Shown: piece after piece, positions 8,305 through 16,127 of the stretch
How the letters are laid out: every line of letters begins with the position of its first letter
How positions within the stretch are numbered: position 1 is the stretch's first letter
Source of the DNA: Gemmatimonadota bacterium
Lineage (GTDB): Bacteria; Gemmatimonadota; Gemmatimonadetes; Longimicrobiales; Gaopeijiaceae
Direction of reading: 5' to 3'
Length of the DNA stretch: 64,000 bases
Assembly (NCBI GenBank): GCA_040882465.1
Contig: JBBEBG010000020.1
Location: 46,087 to 110,086, forward strand
Notes under the pieces: generated by a model
Database searches by the model: none
Told to the model about the DNA's origin: nothing
The model's input: the letters and a program-made list of their open reading frames with translations, nothing else
Position numbers and translations under genes: made by a program

Positions 8305-9642
8305 ATGTTCGACGTTGCGGTCTACGGGTCCGGATTCGCCGGATTCGCCCTTGCCACCCGGCTTGTGGAGCGTGGCAAGTCGGTCCTCGTCGTGGAGCGA
8401 GGTCCTCGCAACGACCTCCGAACTTCGGCAGAGCTCGCGAGAATCCGTTTCCCCTGGGAGCCCGTCGAGTCGGGTGGATTCGACTTCGGAGTCGAGGCAC
8501 TGGAAGCCTTCGCGAACGTGCCGCGTTTCCAGGGGGTCGGAGGAACCTCCATGCTTTGGTCGGGCAAGTGGCGCACGCTCGATTCTGTTGACTTCGCACG
8601 GAGAATGGGCGAACGCGGCTGGCCTTTCGATCGGGCCTCCCTGGAGCCCCACGACGAGGCAGTGGCCCGCAGGTTCGGATTTTCCCTCGAAGAAGAACCC
8701 GAGTTCGAGGGCCTGCGGCACCGGGTCCTGTCGGCCGGGCTGCGGCTCGTGCGGATCGCACTTCCGAAGAGTCCAGTTCGCCTTGCAGGCAAGTGGTTGG
8801 CCCTCGAGGAGACCGCGGCGCTCCGCCTTCAAACCGACGCCCGAGAGATTGAGTTCGCGATGAAGTCCGGTCGAATCCTCTCGGCGAGGTGCCGGGGGGC
8901 AGAAGGACACCCATGGTTCGAAATCGAGGCCAACACCCACGTCGTGGCGGCGGGAGGGATCGCATCGACGGCACTGGTCGCCCACCTCGTCGCCCAAGCG
9001 GGCACGGGCAACAGGCCCTTCATGGGAGGATACATGGACCACCCCAAGGGGGAGGTCGGGCAGATGAGGCCCCGTCATCACCTGGACGATCTGGAGCTAC
9101 TCTTGCAAGCCGACGAGTCCCAGAGGCTCTACGCCGTCACCCTCCCCGAGGAGGAGATCATCGCCGAGGGAATGGGGAATCACACGATCTTCCTTTGGAG
9201 CCAACGGTCAGGGGCATCCGGCGCGCGCCGGCCATCCCGGAGCCGCCGGGTGCAGATGGTCATCAATGCGGAGCAGTTCCCGGAACCATGGAATGGCGTC
9301 AGCTGCCCCGATGGGAACACGGTGAGGTGGAGAATCTCGGGCGAGACCCGGCGCGATGTGGACCGATTCCTATCGCTCATACTCCCCCGCCTCGAGGCCT
9401 ACTTCGGGCCCGTCACCCGTGCGAGGTGGATCCCGCTCCGCGGGGCCAGCCACCCGGCTGGTTGCACCCCATACTCCACCTCTCCTGCCCCCGGCGAACT
9501 GCACCCGGATGGACGGATCGAGGGGATCGACAATGCCTTCTGCGCCTCGTCTTCCGGGTTTCCTTTCGCCGGCTCGGCGAACCCCACTCTGACGGTCGCC
9601 GCACTCGCTGATCGACTGGCCTCGCGCCTCTCCTCCCCTTGA
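8305..9642 (+). CDS. GMC-family FAD-dependent oxidoreductase
   Basis: The FAD-binding motif GSGFAGFALA lies at residues 9-18, with VVERG closing the first beta-alpha-beta unit; QGVGGTSMLWSGKW near residue 76 corresponds to the GMC FAD-pyrophosphate signature. The C-terminal GMC domain has GASHPAGCTPYS (candidate catalytic His) and the family ending GSANPTLTVAALADRLA. The family oxidises alcohols or sugar hydroxyls. At 445 aa it is shorter than fungal GMC enzymes but normal for bacterial ones in polysaccharide loci. Divergent from the ABC exporter gene across a 197-base spacer that should hold both promoters, and fused in frame-shifted TTGA overlap with the next gene, so those two act together. 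Confidence 0.82.
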   Translation: MFDVAVYGSGFAGFALATRLVERGKSVLVVERGPRNDLRTSAELARIRFPWEPVESGGFDFGVEALEAFANVPRFQGVGGTSMLWSGKWRTLDSVDFARRMGERGWPFDRASLEPHDEAVARRFGFSLEEEPEFEGLRHRVLSAGLRLVRIALPKSPVRLAGKWLALEETAALRLQTDAREIEFAMKSGRILSARCRGAEGHPWFEIEANTHVVAAGGIASTALVAHLVAQAGTGNRPFMGGYMDHPKGEVGQMRPRHHLDDLELLLQADESQRLYAVTLPEEEIIAEGMGNHTIFLWSQRSGASGARRPSRSRRVQMVINAEQFPEPWNGVSCPDGNTVRWRISGETRRDVDRFLSLILPRLEAYFGPVTRARWIPLRGASHPAGCTPYSTSPAPGELHPDGRIEGIDNAFCASSSGFPFAGSANPTLTVAALADRLASRLSSP

Positions 9643-10613
9643 GACCAACCGCGAACGTCCTTGTCGCCGGCGCAGGATGGCGCGTCACCGCTTTCGTCGT
9701 TCCGGCTCTCCGGGCGCTGGGGATCGCACCCGATGAGATTCACGTCCTCCGACGTAAAGACGCTCCGCTCGGAGGCCCGCTCTCGGGTGCGCGTCGCGTC
9801 GATTGGGGAGGGTTGGCACCCTCGTACGAGCTGACGATCAACTGCGTTTCACAGGAGGCATTAGTGAGAGTGCAATCCCGGCTGGTGGACCGGTTCCCGT
9901 CGGCGATCCACTTCTGCGATACCCCAATTGTCGCCCGCGCCTCCGAGATCCCACACGCCTGGAGGTTGGCTCGCCGCGCCCGCCTCTATTCATTGGAGGA
10001 CTGGCCTTCCATGCCGAACCTCCAGCCCCTTCTCGGCCTTTTCGCGGGGGGTCGGTCGCCGGCTACGCTCCGCTTCGAGCACATCGGCATCGACACGCAC
10101 TTCCTGTCCGTCGCCCGCACTGCGCGGGCCATGGGAATGGGGCAACAGCTACGCGTGGCGATCAGACGTCGCGGAAATGTCACGGTTCGGTCGCTCGACG
10201 GCGCCGTGTCCGCCACGCGCACCGGCGCCAAAGACTACGGGCGCGCGAAGATTCTCGCATGGAACGGCAATACGATCCTGGAGGACTTCTTGGGCGTAGA
10301 CCAGAGGGAGGATGGCATGACGCCGTCGGACCACCCCGAAGTCGTCTCCAGAGAGCTGGCCGGCGATCGACTGCGCTACCTCCGAGGAGGCGTCCCCTTT
10401 GCCGAGGTCGTCATTTCGCGGGAGATGACGAGTTCGATCTTGGAAGAGCCGGGAAGGAAGGGAGTACACGAACTCGACAAGTGTGTGGCGCTGATGCGTC
10501 TCTTTCGGTCGGCGCTCGAAGGAAGACCGGAAGGATACGGATACATCGACTCGATTGCCGATACCTGCGTGGCCTGGTGGATTGGACGGGGAAAGATCAC
10601 ACCCGCCTGGTAG
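9639..10613 (+). CDS. Rossmann-fold protein, possible Gfo/Idh-like oxidoreductase
   Basis: A 324-aa protein beginning with a nucleotide-binding strand and loop (NVLVAGAGWR, residues 6-15) and HVLRRKD at the end of the next strand, as in NAD(P)-binding Rossmann domains. The rest lacks motifs that I can assign; a CVAWWIGRG segment closes the protein. The start is a TTG that overlaps the GMC stop codon (TTGA), a strong sign of coupled translation and a shared pathway step, perhaps further processing of the oxidised sugar. A TTG start and lack of a clear catalytic motif keep the functional call weak. Confidence 0.5.
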   Translation: MRPTANVLVAGAGWRVTAFVVPALRALGIAPDEIHVLRRKDAPLGGPLSGARRVDWGGLAPSYELTINCVSQEALVRVQSRLVDRFPSAIHFCDTPIVARASEIPHAWRLARRARLYSLEDWPSMPNLQPLLGLFAGGRSPATLRFEHIGIDTHFLSVARTARAMGMGQQLRVAIRRRGNVTVRSLDGAVSATRTGAKDYGRAKILAWNGNTILEDFLGVDQREDGMTPSDHPEVVSRELAGDRLRYLRGGVPFAEVVISREMTSSILEEPGRKGVHELDKCVALMRLFRSALEGRPEGYGYIDSIADTCVAWWIGRGKITPAW

Positions 10614-10739
10614 TCGCCCTTCCTCACATCCCATGCGGGGAGCCGCCCGCTCGGTCAGTTCCGCGATCGACCTGGACACTGCTCCGAGCCCCTTTTCGAC
10701 GTCCCCACAGCGGCGCGAGCGGGTCTCCTTGCGTGTCCG

Positions 10740-11729
10740 TCAATCTCTCTCTGCGAACCTTCGCACTCGCTCCCCCACGGCAGACATCGTGGCACTGATG
10801 AGATAGGGGATCATCCGGAACCCGCCGATTCGACGGTAGGCTTCCCCTATCCGCCACAGCCTGGTTCCAGGGTCCACCCGGAGCCGCCTGGGCAGCGGTC
10901 TGAGCAGCGCGGCCTCCAATCGATCGAAGTCGTCTCCCACGCATTGGAGTGGGGATTTCTCACGCAGACCGGACTCTTCGAGAACGCGCCGGGCACGCTC
11001 CACATACTCGAGAGCATCGACCCGCGCGAGCTCCGAGCTGCCATATCCATCAAAGAAACCGCGCGTCGCAATCGCGAATTCAGGGTCCTGTGCCCCGGAT
11101 GCTTTCCATTGGGGGACCTTTTCCACGAGCCATTCCGGAAACTTCTGTCCCTGCACGAACGTCTTCCGAAAGATGTCGCGGTAGTACTGCTCGTAATCGT
11201 GGACCCCAGACACAACCCGTGATGCCAGGGAAGGAGCCCCTCGCATCGCCAATCGTGCAAGTGCCGCACTCTCCGGCCGCAGCTCAACGCCGGGAGGGCC
11301 GAGCGCATCCAGGGCTACATCGAGAAGACGCGTCCGGTACACACGATTCCCTGCATGTCGATACGTTCCCGCAAACTTGTCGAGGACAAGACCCTCAGCC
11401 TGCACGAAGGAGTCCGGCATTCCCGCCGCCACAGCCAAGAGGTCCCGTAGCGCCCCTTCTCGAACGAGCACGTCGGCATCGACGGTGACCATCCATTCGG
11501 CCCCGCTCTCCAGTCCGATCTGATAACAGCGCCGAAGAGCACGCTCGAAGGGCTGTTCGTTTACGACGTGGCAAATCGCTCCGTCCAGTTGGCGCCGGAG
11601 CGATGCCAGGCAAGCGTCGATCGTCCGTTCACCGGCCGACCGGACTGCGACGATGAAGGAATCTCGATCTGCGGACGGCCCCATGGGCAGCGGTATTCCT
11701 TCGTTTGGCATGCCTTCGAGTTCGCTCAT
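10740..11729 (-). CDS. Glycosyltransferase-like protein (GT-A fold)
   Basis: The N-terminal half looks like a GT-A nucleotide-sugar transferase: a first strand (FIVAVRSAGER) and, near residue 82, WMVTVDADVLV, whose DAD is the DxD metal-binding motif. The C-terminal half (about 200-329) is helical, with a YEQYYRDIFRKTFVQGQKF segment and a possible hydrophobic helix (IPYLISATMSAVG) near the end. Context is glycan assembly. Two in-frame ATGs (at 11729 and 11708) are possible starts; the first is used. Convergent with the Rossmann gene and divergent from purD. Donor and linkage cannot be stated. Confidence 0.55.
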   Translation of the reverse strand: MSELEGMPNEGIPLPMGPSADRDSFIVAVRSAGERTIDACLASLRRQLDGAICHVVNEQPFERALRRCYQIGLESGAEWMVTVDADVLVREGALRDLLAVAAGMPDSFVQAEGLVLDKFAGTYRHAGNRVYRTRLLDVALDALGPPGVELRPESAALARLAMRGAPSLASRVVSGVHDYEQYYRDIFRKTFVQGQKFPEWLVEKVPQWKASGAQDPEFAIATRGFFDGYGSSELARVDALEYVERARRVLEESGLREKSPLQCVGDDFDRLEAALLRPLPRRLRVDPGTRLWRIGEAYRRIGGFRMIPYLISATMSAVGERVRRFAERD

Positions 11730-11988
11730 CGCCAGACTCGGCGATGGAACCTCGCAAGATCGTAGCCGGCCCAGCTCTTCAGAACGAAAGCTCGTCGAAC
11801 TTGTACCAACCGGAACCTTGCGCGTACGGGTGAATGCAGGGCAGGGTTACAGAAACCCGAGTCGGCGATGGACGCTCATAATGCCGCCTCACCTAATAGG
11901 TTGGTCTCTTGGCTCACGAGGGGCACCGGCACCGAGTTCCCCATTCCCTTCCTTTGACTCCCCCCTCCCCCCGGCATACCCTTCGCCC

Positions 11989-13275
11989 ATGAAGATCCTG
12001 GTAGTCGGCAACGGAGGGCGGGAGCACGCCCTCCTCTGGAAGCTCTCGCGTGATGAGCCTTCGTCCGAGCTTTTCGCCACACGCCCGAATCCGGGAATGG
12101 CGAAGCTCGCGCGAGCGGTGGATCTCGCTCCAGCCGACATCGAGGGCCTCGCCTCATGGGCTGAAGGAAACGGAATCGGCCTCACCGTCGTGGGCCCCGA
12201 GGTTCCCCTCGCGAACGGCGTCGTAGATGTCTTCCGGAAACGATCGCTTCCGGTCTTCGGGCCCTCCGCCGCCGCCGCGCGCATCGAGTCCTCCAAGGCC
12301 TTTGCCAAGGAGCTCATGGCTCGGGCCAGCGTTCCGACCGCGGAGTATCGGACATTTACTCGGTGGACCGAGGCGGAGCCCTACGTTCGGAAGACTGGGG
12401 GACCGCTGGTAGTGAAAGCTTCGGGGCTCGCGGCCGGCAAGGGAGCCTTGGTCTGCCACTCCACGGACGATGCGTTGGACGCGGCCCGCGAGATGCTCGA
12501 AGAGAAGGCCTTCGGCGAGGCGGGGTCCGAGATCGTCGTCGAGGAATACATGGAAGGGGAAGAGCTCTCCGTTTTCGGGATCACGGACGGCCGGCACGTC
12601 ACCCTCCTCCTCCCTTCACAGGATCACAAGCGGATCGGTGAAGGGGACACCGGCCCGAACACCGGTGGGATGGGTGCCTATGCACCGGTTCCTCTCATCG
12701 GACCCGAAGTCCTTGCCCAGATCGAAGAATCCATCTTTCACCCGGTCCTCGATGCGCTCGAGCGAGGGGCCATGCCCTTCCGTGGCCTGCTTTATGCTGG
12801 GCTCATGCGCACCGCCACGGGGCCTCGCGTCATCGAGTTCAACTGCCGTTTCGGCGATCCCGAGACACAGGCAGTCCTCCCTCTCATGCAGAGCTCCCTT
12901 CTCGACCTGATGGTCGCGGTCGCACGCGGCGGAAGCATTGCCGGCGCCACCTCCGAGTGGAAGGAGGGCGCCGCCCTGAACACGGTGCTTGCGTCCGGCG
13001 GCTATCCCGGACAGTACCAGAAGGGAAAGGAGATCTCTATCCCTGAGGATCTGGAGGTGTCGGAGGGTACCCTCCTCTTCCACGCGGGAACAGCGGAGGA
13101 CAACGGGCGCCTTCTCACGGCCGGCGGGCGGGTATTCTCGGTCGTGGGCGTCGGCGGGGACCTCCAGGAGGCCCGAACCCGCAGCCTCGAAGGTGCCGAG
13201 CGGATCAGCTTCGAGGGGAAGACCTTTCGGCGAGACATCGGCTGGAGGGCCTTTTCTTCGGGCGCAGGCGCTTAG
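11989..13275 (+). CDS. purD: Phosphoribosylamine-glycine ligase (GARS)
   Basis: Second step of de novo purine synthesis: joins glycine to 5-phosphoribosylamine using ATP. The ATP-grasp enzyme starts at the ATG with MKILVVGNGGREHALLWKL, the conserved N-terminal substrate motif; further signatures are VGPEVPL near residue 65, KASGLAAGKG near 145, the NTGGMGAYAP loop near 222 and the metal ligands in EFNCRFGDPETQ near 284. At 428 aa it is full length. The frame stays open upstream but nothing before this ATG resembles PurD, so the short form is right. mutM follows after 47 bases on the same strand. A short stretch resembling the purD start recurs at 26863. Confidence 0.95.
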   Translation: MKILVVGNGGREHALLWKLSRDEPSSELFATRPNPGMAKLARAVDLAPADIEGLASWAEGNGIGLTVVGPEVPLANGVVDVFRKRSLPVFGPSAAAARIESSKAFAKELMARASVPTAEYRTFTRWTEAEPYVRKTGGPLVVKASGLAAGKGALVCHSTDDALDAAREMLEEKAFGEAGSEIVVEEYMEGEELSVFGITDGRHVTLLLPSQDHKRIGEGDTGPNTGGMGAYAPVPLIGPEVLAQIEESIFHPVLDALERGAMPFRGLLYAGLMRTATGPRVIEFNCRFGDPETQAVLPLMQSSLLDLMVAVARGGSIAGATSEWKEGAALNTVLASGGYPGQYQKGKEISIPEDLEVSEGTLLFHAGTAEDNGRLLTAGGRVFSVVGVGGDLQEARTRSLEGAERISFEGKTFRRDIGWRAFSSGAGA

Positions 13276-13322
13276 GCGTCTTCGGCCCCGCCCCCGGCGA
13301 TCGGAGCCTCGGAAGCCCCCCC

Positions 13323-14240
13323 ATGCCCGAACTCCCGGAAGCGGAAACCATCGCGCGCGGGCTGCGGGCCCCTCTCCGCGACCGGATCGTGTCGCGCATC
13401 AGAGTCGTGCATCCGGACCTTCTCGAGGACTCGCCGGGTCGCTTCCGCAGGGAACTGGAGGGACGAACGCTCGGCCCGATCGGCCGCCGCGGAAAGAACC
13501 TCGTGATCGGGGCTCGCAGGGGAACGGACGACCTTCACCGCGTGGTCGTGAACCTGGGGATGTCGGGGCAGCTCCTCCATCGGGAGAAGGACTCGTCGGC
13601 GCCGCCGCCGAGCCACCCAGGGGTGTGGTTCCACTTGGACGACGGATGCCAGCTGGTCTATCACGACCCGCGCCGATTCGGCCGCGTTCGCCTCCTCGAC
13701 GGAGAGCACTATCATCGGTGGTCGCGGTCGCTCGGACCCGAGCCGCTCGGCGCCGCCTTTACTCCCGCACGCCTTCACAAGGATCTCGCTCGGTCCGCCG
13801 CGCCCCTTCGCTCCTGGCTTCTCGACCAAAGAAAGGTCGCCGGAGTCGGAAACATCTACGCGAATGAAGCGCTCTTTCTGGCGCGGCTCCATCCAGAAAC
13901 CCGCGGACTTGACGTACCTGGACGCCGTGTGGCGGTCCTTCATTCCGCGATCCAGGACGTCCTGCGCGACGCGATTCGGGCGAGGGGGACGACCCTCCGC
14001 GACTACCGCACGGCCGAGGGATGGAAAGGGAGCTACGCGGCGCGACTTCGGGTATACGGCCGCGAAGGTCTTCCCTGTCACGACTGCGGAAGTGTGATCG
14101 TTCGCTCGGTGTTCGGCGGGCGCTCGGCCTTCCACTGTCCTCGTTGTCAGCGGCTCCCGGGAGGCACACCCGAAAGAAGCGGAAATGGCACGCCACCCGG
14201 GAACCGCGTGCCGCTGCCTAGTCGATGGGGATGTCGGTGA
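13323..14240 (+). CDS. mutM: Formamidopyrimidine-DNA glycosylase
   Basis: Excises 8-oxoguanine and formamidopyrimidines. The obligatory N-terminus MPELPEAETIARGL is present (catalytic Pro2, Glu3), a GRRGKNL motif near residue 56 supplies the conserved Lys, VAGVGNIYANEALF near 174 is the H2TH signature and the C-terminal zinc finger has CHDCG ... CPRCQ (four Cys) near 252-275. After the last Cys the protein runs on for about 28 unusual residues (Gly/Pro/Arg-rich) whose last 23 bases overlap the 3' end of the opposing halogenase gene. That tail is not part of the family and suggests the original stop codon was lost when the neighbouring DNA arrived. Confidence 0.95.
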   Translation: MPELPEAETIARGLRAPLRDRIVSRIRVVHPDLLEDSPGRFRRELEGRTLGPIGRRGKNLVIGARRGTDDLHRVVVNLGMSGQLLHREKDSSAPPPSHPGVWFHLDDGCQLVYHDPRRFGRVRLLDGEHYHRWSRSLGPEPLGAAFTPARLHKDLARSAAPLRSWLLDQRKVAGVGNIYANEALFLARLHPETRGLDVPGRRVAVLHSAIQDVLRDAIRARGTTLRDYRTAEGWKGSYAARLRVYGREGLPCHDCGSVIVRSVFGGRSAFHCPRCQRLPGGTPERSGNGTPPGNRVPLPSRWGCR

Positions 14241-15483
14241 GATATTGCTGCCAGAGGTGCCCTGGAGTGCTTTCCACCTTCTCGATCACCTCTCGCATGG
14301 CGTCGAGCGCCTTCGCGTTGCCTCGGTCGTACACGTCGCCCTGGAGCAGTTGCAGGACCTGAAGTCGATACTCCTTCTTGTCGATGAACCAGGTGAACAG
14401 GTGGAGGAGCTTGTAGTAGAGACGGATGAACTCATACCATACCTCGACTCCGGCCCGCAGCTTGGTTTCGTATTCGAGGAATGCCGAGGCACTCAGGTCG
14501 CCCTTCTCCAGCGCTGCCGCTATCGCCTCTGACGCGAACTTGGCGCTGTAGGCGGCGACGCTGACACCCGAGGAGAAGATGGGGTCGACGAAGCGCGCCG
14601 CGTCCCCGACTAGGAGCCAGCCGTTGCCGGCGAATGACGACATCGAGTAGCTGTAGTCGCCCTCAGCCTTGAGGTCGTTGATCCTGCGGGCCACGGCCAT
14701 GGCCTCTTGGAGATCGGGGTTGCTGGCGACCATCTCCTCGAAATGTTCCTCGGAACGGCCCCGAGATTTCTTGAAGACCGACTTCTCAGTCACCACACCC
14801 ATCGAGGTGACGGTGTCGGTGATCGGGATCTGCCAGGCCCACCCTCGCTCGACAGGAAGGAAGTATATGTGGATGAAATCGGCCGTGGGACCGCTACCCC
14901 GACTCACGTCCTCGTACCATGCGTGCAGGGCGAACTGATCGAAGATGGGGTCGTTCTTCTTCAGCCGCAGCTGGCTTCCCAGGACAGTGCTCCGCCCGCT
15001 GGCGTCGACGACGATCTTGGCGGGGAGCGTCACCTCCTCCCCTTCGATGGAGACAGTGACCCCCGATGCAAATCCGTCTTCGAACTGCACTCCCTTGACC
15101 TGCGCGCCTTGAAGGACCCTCGACCCTAGTTCGCTGGCGTGGCGCAGGAGGAGCAGGTCGAACCTGCTGCGATCGACATGGTAGGTGTAGTCCTGATCGA
15201 TCCCTGGTTGAGGAAACTCCTTGAACCAAATGGCGTATTCGCCTTTCGTAGTCGTCGGATGCCATGACGCCCCGTATTTCCTGGGAAACTTCTCCCGCTC
15301 CATCGTCTCGAGGAACCCGATCTCCTTGAACACCCTCGTGGTGGCGGTGACCATCGATTCGCCAACGTGGGCCCGAGGATGCATCTGTTTGTCGATGATC
15401 AAGTTGTCGATGCCGGCCATGGACAGGTACGAGCCGATGAAGGCTCCAGCCGGCCCACCACCAATGATGATTACGTCGGTCAT
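14218..15483 (-). CDS. PltA-like flavin-dependent halogenase, copy 1
   Basis: FADH2-dependent halogenase of the class acting on pyrrolyl groups tethered to carrier proteins. The FAD motif GGGPAG is at residues 8-13, GESMVTATTRVFKEIGF follows as in PltA/Bmp2/Mpy16, the halogenase Lys appears to be K69 in FPRKYGASW, the WxWxIP fingerprint is GWAWQIP (214-220) and LVGDAARFVDPIFSSGVS is the C-terminal FAD motif. 421 aa, normal for this group. The ATG at 15483 has GAGGAG just upstream. The first gene product of a short minus-strand unit preceded by a 40-codon ORF; divergent from halogenase copy 2. Halide and substrate are inferred from the adjacent prolyl/pyrrolyl genes. A non-halogenating flavin oxidase is the alternative. 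Confidence 0.85.
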   Translation of the reverse strand: MTDVIIIGGGPAGAFIGSYLSMAGIDNLIIDKQMHPRAHVGESMVTATTRVFKEIGFLETMEREKFPRKYGASWHPTTTKGEYAIWFKEFPQPGIDQDYTYHVDRSRFDLLLLRHASELGSRVLQGAQVKGVQFEDGFASGVTVSIEGEEVTLPAKIVVDASGRSTVLGSQLRLKKNDPIFDQFALHAWYEDVSRGSGPTADFIHIYFLPVERGWAWQIPITDTVTSMGVVTEKSVFKKSRGRSEEHFEEMVASNPDLQEAMAVARRINDLKAEGDYSYSMSSFAGNGWLLVGDAARFVDPIFSSGVSVAAYSAKFASEAIAAALEKGDLSASAFLEYETKLRAGVEVWYEFIRLYYKLLHLFTWFIDKKEYRLQVLQLLQGDVYDRGNAKALDAMREVIEKVESTPGHLWQQYLTDIPID

Positions 15484-15502
15484 CACGACTCCTCGGATAC
15501 CC

Positions 15503-15625
15503 CTAACCCAGTTTGACCTTGCGCAGCATGGTACTCGCCGCGAGAAGCTCCCCAAGAGAGAGCGCGCTGATTCGCCCACGTGACCGCTCGTGCAGATAGA
15601 GCTTGATCAAGTCCTCCTTCGGCAT
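15503..15625 (-). CDS. Candidate 40-aa small protein upstream of halogenase 1
   Basis: A short open frame starting MPKEDLIKLYLHERSRGR and ending LRKVKLG. It has a perfect GGAGGT nine bases before its ATG, codons rich in G/C at third positions and a stop 19 bases before the halogenase ATG, so it would be translated from the same message. It is amphipathic and basic. No family is recognised. It could be a small partner protein, a leader peptide or a chance frame; an in-frame ATG at 15691 would add 22 residues but lacks such a good ribosome site. Confidence 0.4.
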   Translation of the reverse strand: MPKEDLIKLYLHERSRGRISALSLGELLAASTMLRKVKLG

Positions 15626-16127
15626 GACGTCGGCACCTCCGCCGATCGCTTCCTCGTTCGGGCCGAGCCCAGACCAGTCCTGTGAATCCAATGACCTTGA
15701 GAGAAGGGAATCTTAGGCTCCTCGGGTCAGGGAGGCCAAGATAGGGCGGGGTTTCCGAGAGGTCCAACAACTTCCTGAACGGGGCTGGGCGGATGGGCGA
15801 CGGTCGCCGTGCCCGTTTCCGGGCGTCTTGTCTCAACCCTCTCCGCCGGACCTCCAGGGCATTGCTGCACTCATTCATGCGGCGGTAAGTTCTCGGCCGC
15901 CGGCGTGCGGCCCGATCCCCGGTCGCTCCGTCGGTCAGGGAGGGGGTGCGTGACTTGGGCGCTCCCGCCGAAAGTTTGCGGGCGGTACGCTATTGGTACC
16001 GCGCATCAAGCATTGCACGCGAGCCTCACCCGAATCGTAACCTTCGTCGTGAGGGCGCCACTGATCGCGGGCATGGGTCTTGCCCAAAGCCATCCTGGTC
16101 AAACGTCTCATCCCGGAGAATTCTTAC
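15626..16127. other. Intergenic region between divergent halogenases
   Basis: About 500 bases with no convincing gene. It must contain the promoters for both halogenase units. The only structure I can support is the inverted repeat at 15982-16002 and the ribosome site near 16115. An open frame across 15809-16285 (+) runs into the halogenase in another frame and has no family features, so it is not called. Confidence 0.6.
15982..16002. promoter_or_regulatory. Inverted repeat, candidate operator upstream of halogenase 2
   Basis: Perfect 7-base arms GCGGTAC / GTACCGC separated by 7 bases, about 125 bases before the chosen start of halogenase 2. The size and spacing fit a dimeric repressor or activator site (TetR/LuxR/MarR-like), but no regulator gene is in the cluster, so the function is an inference. 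Confidence 0.35.

Noticed and set aside
8108..8974. Long minus-strand extension upstream of the ABC exporter start
   Set aside because: It overlaps the GMC gene on the other strand and has low-complexity Arg/Pro/Ser composition; the exporter's family alignment begins near 8107.
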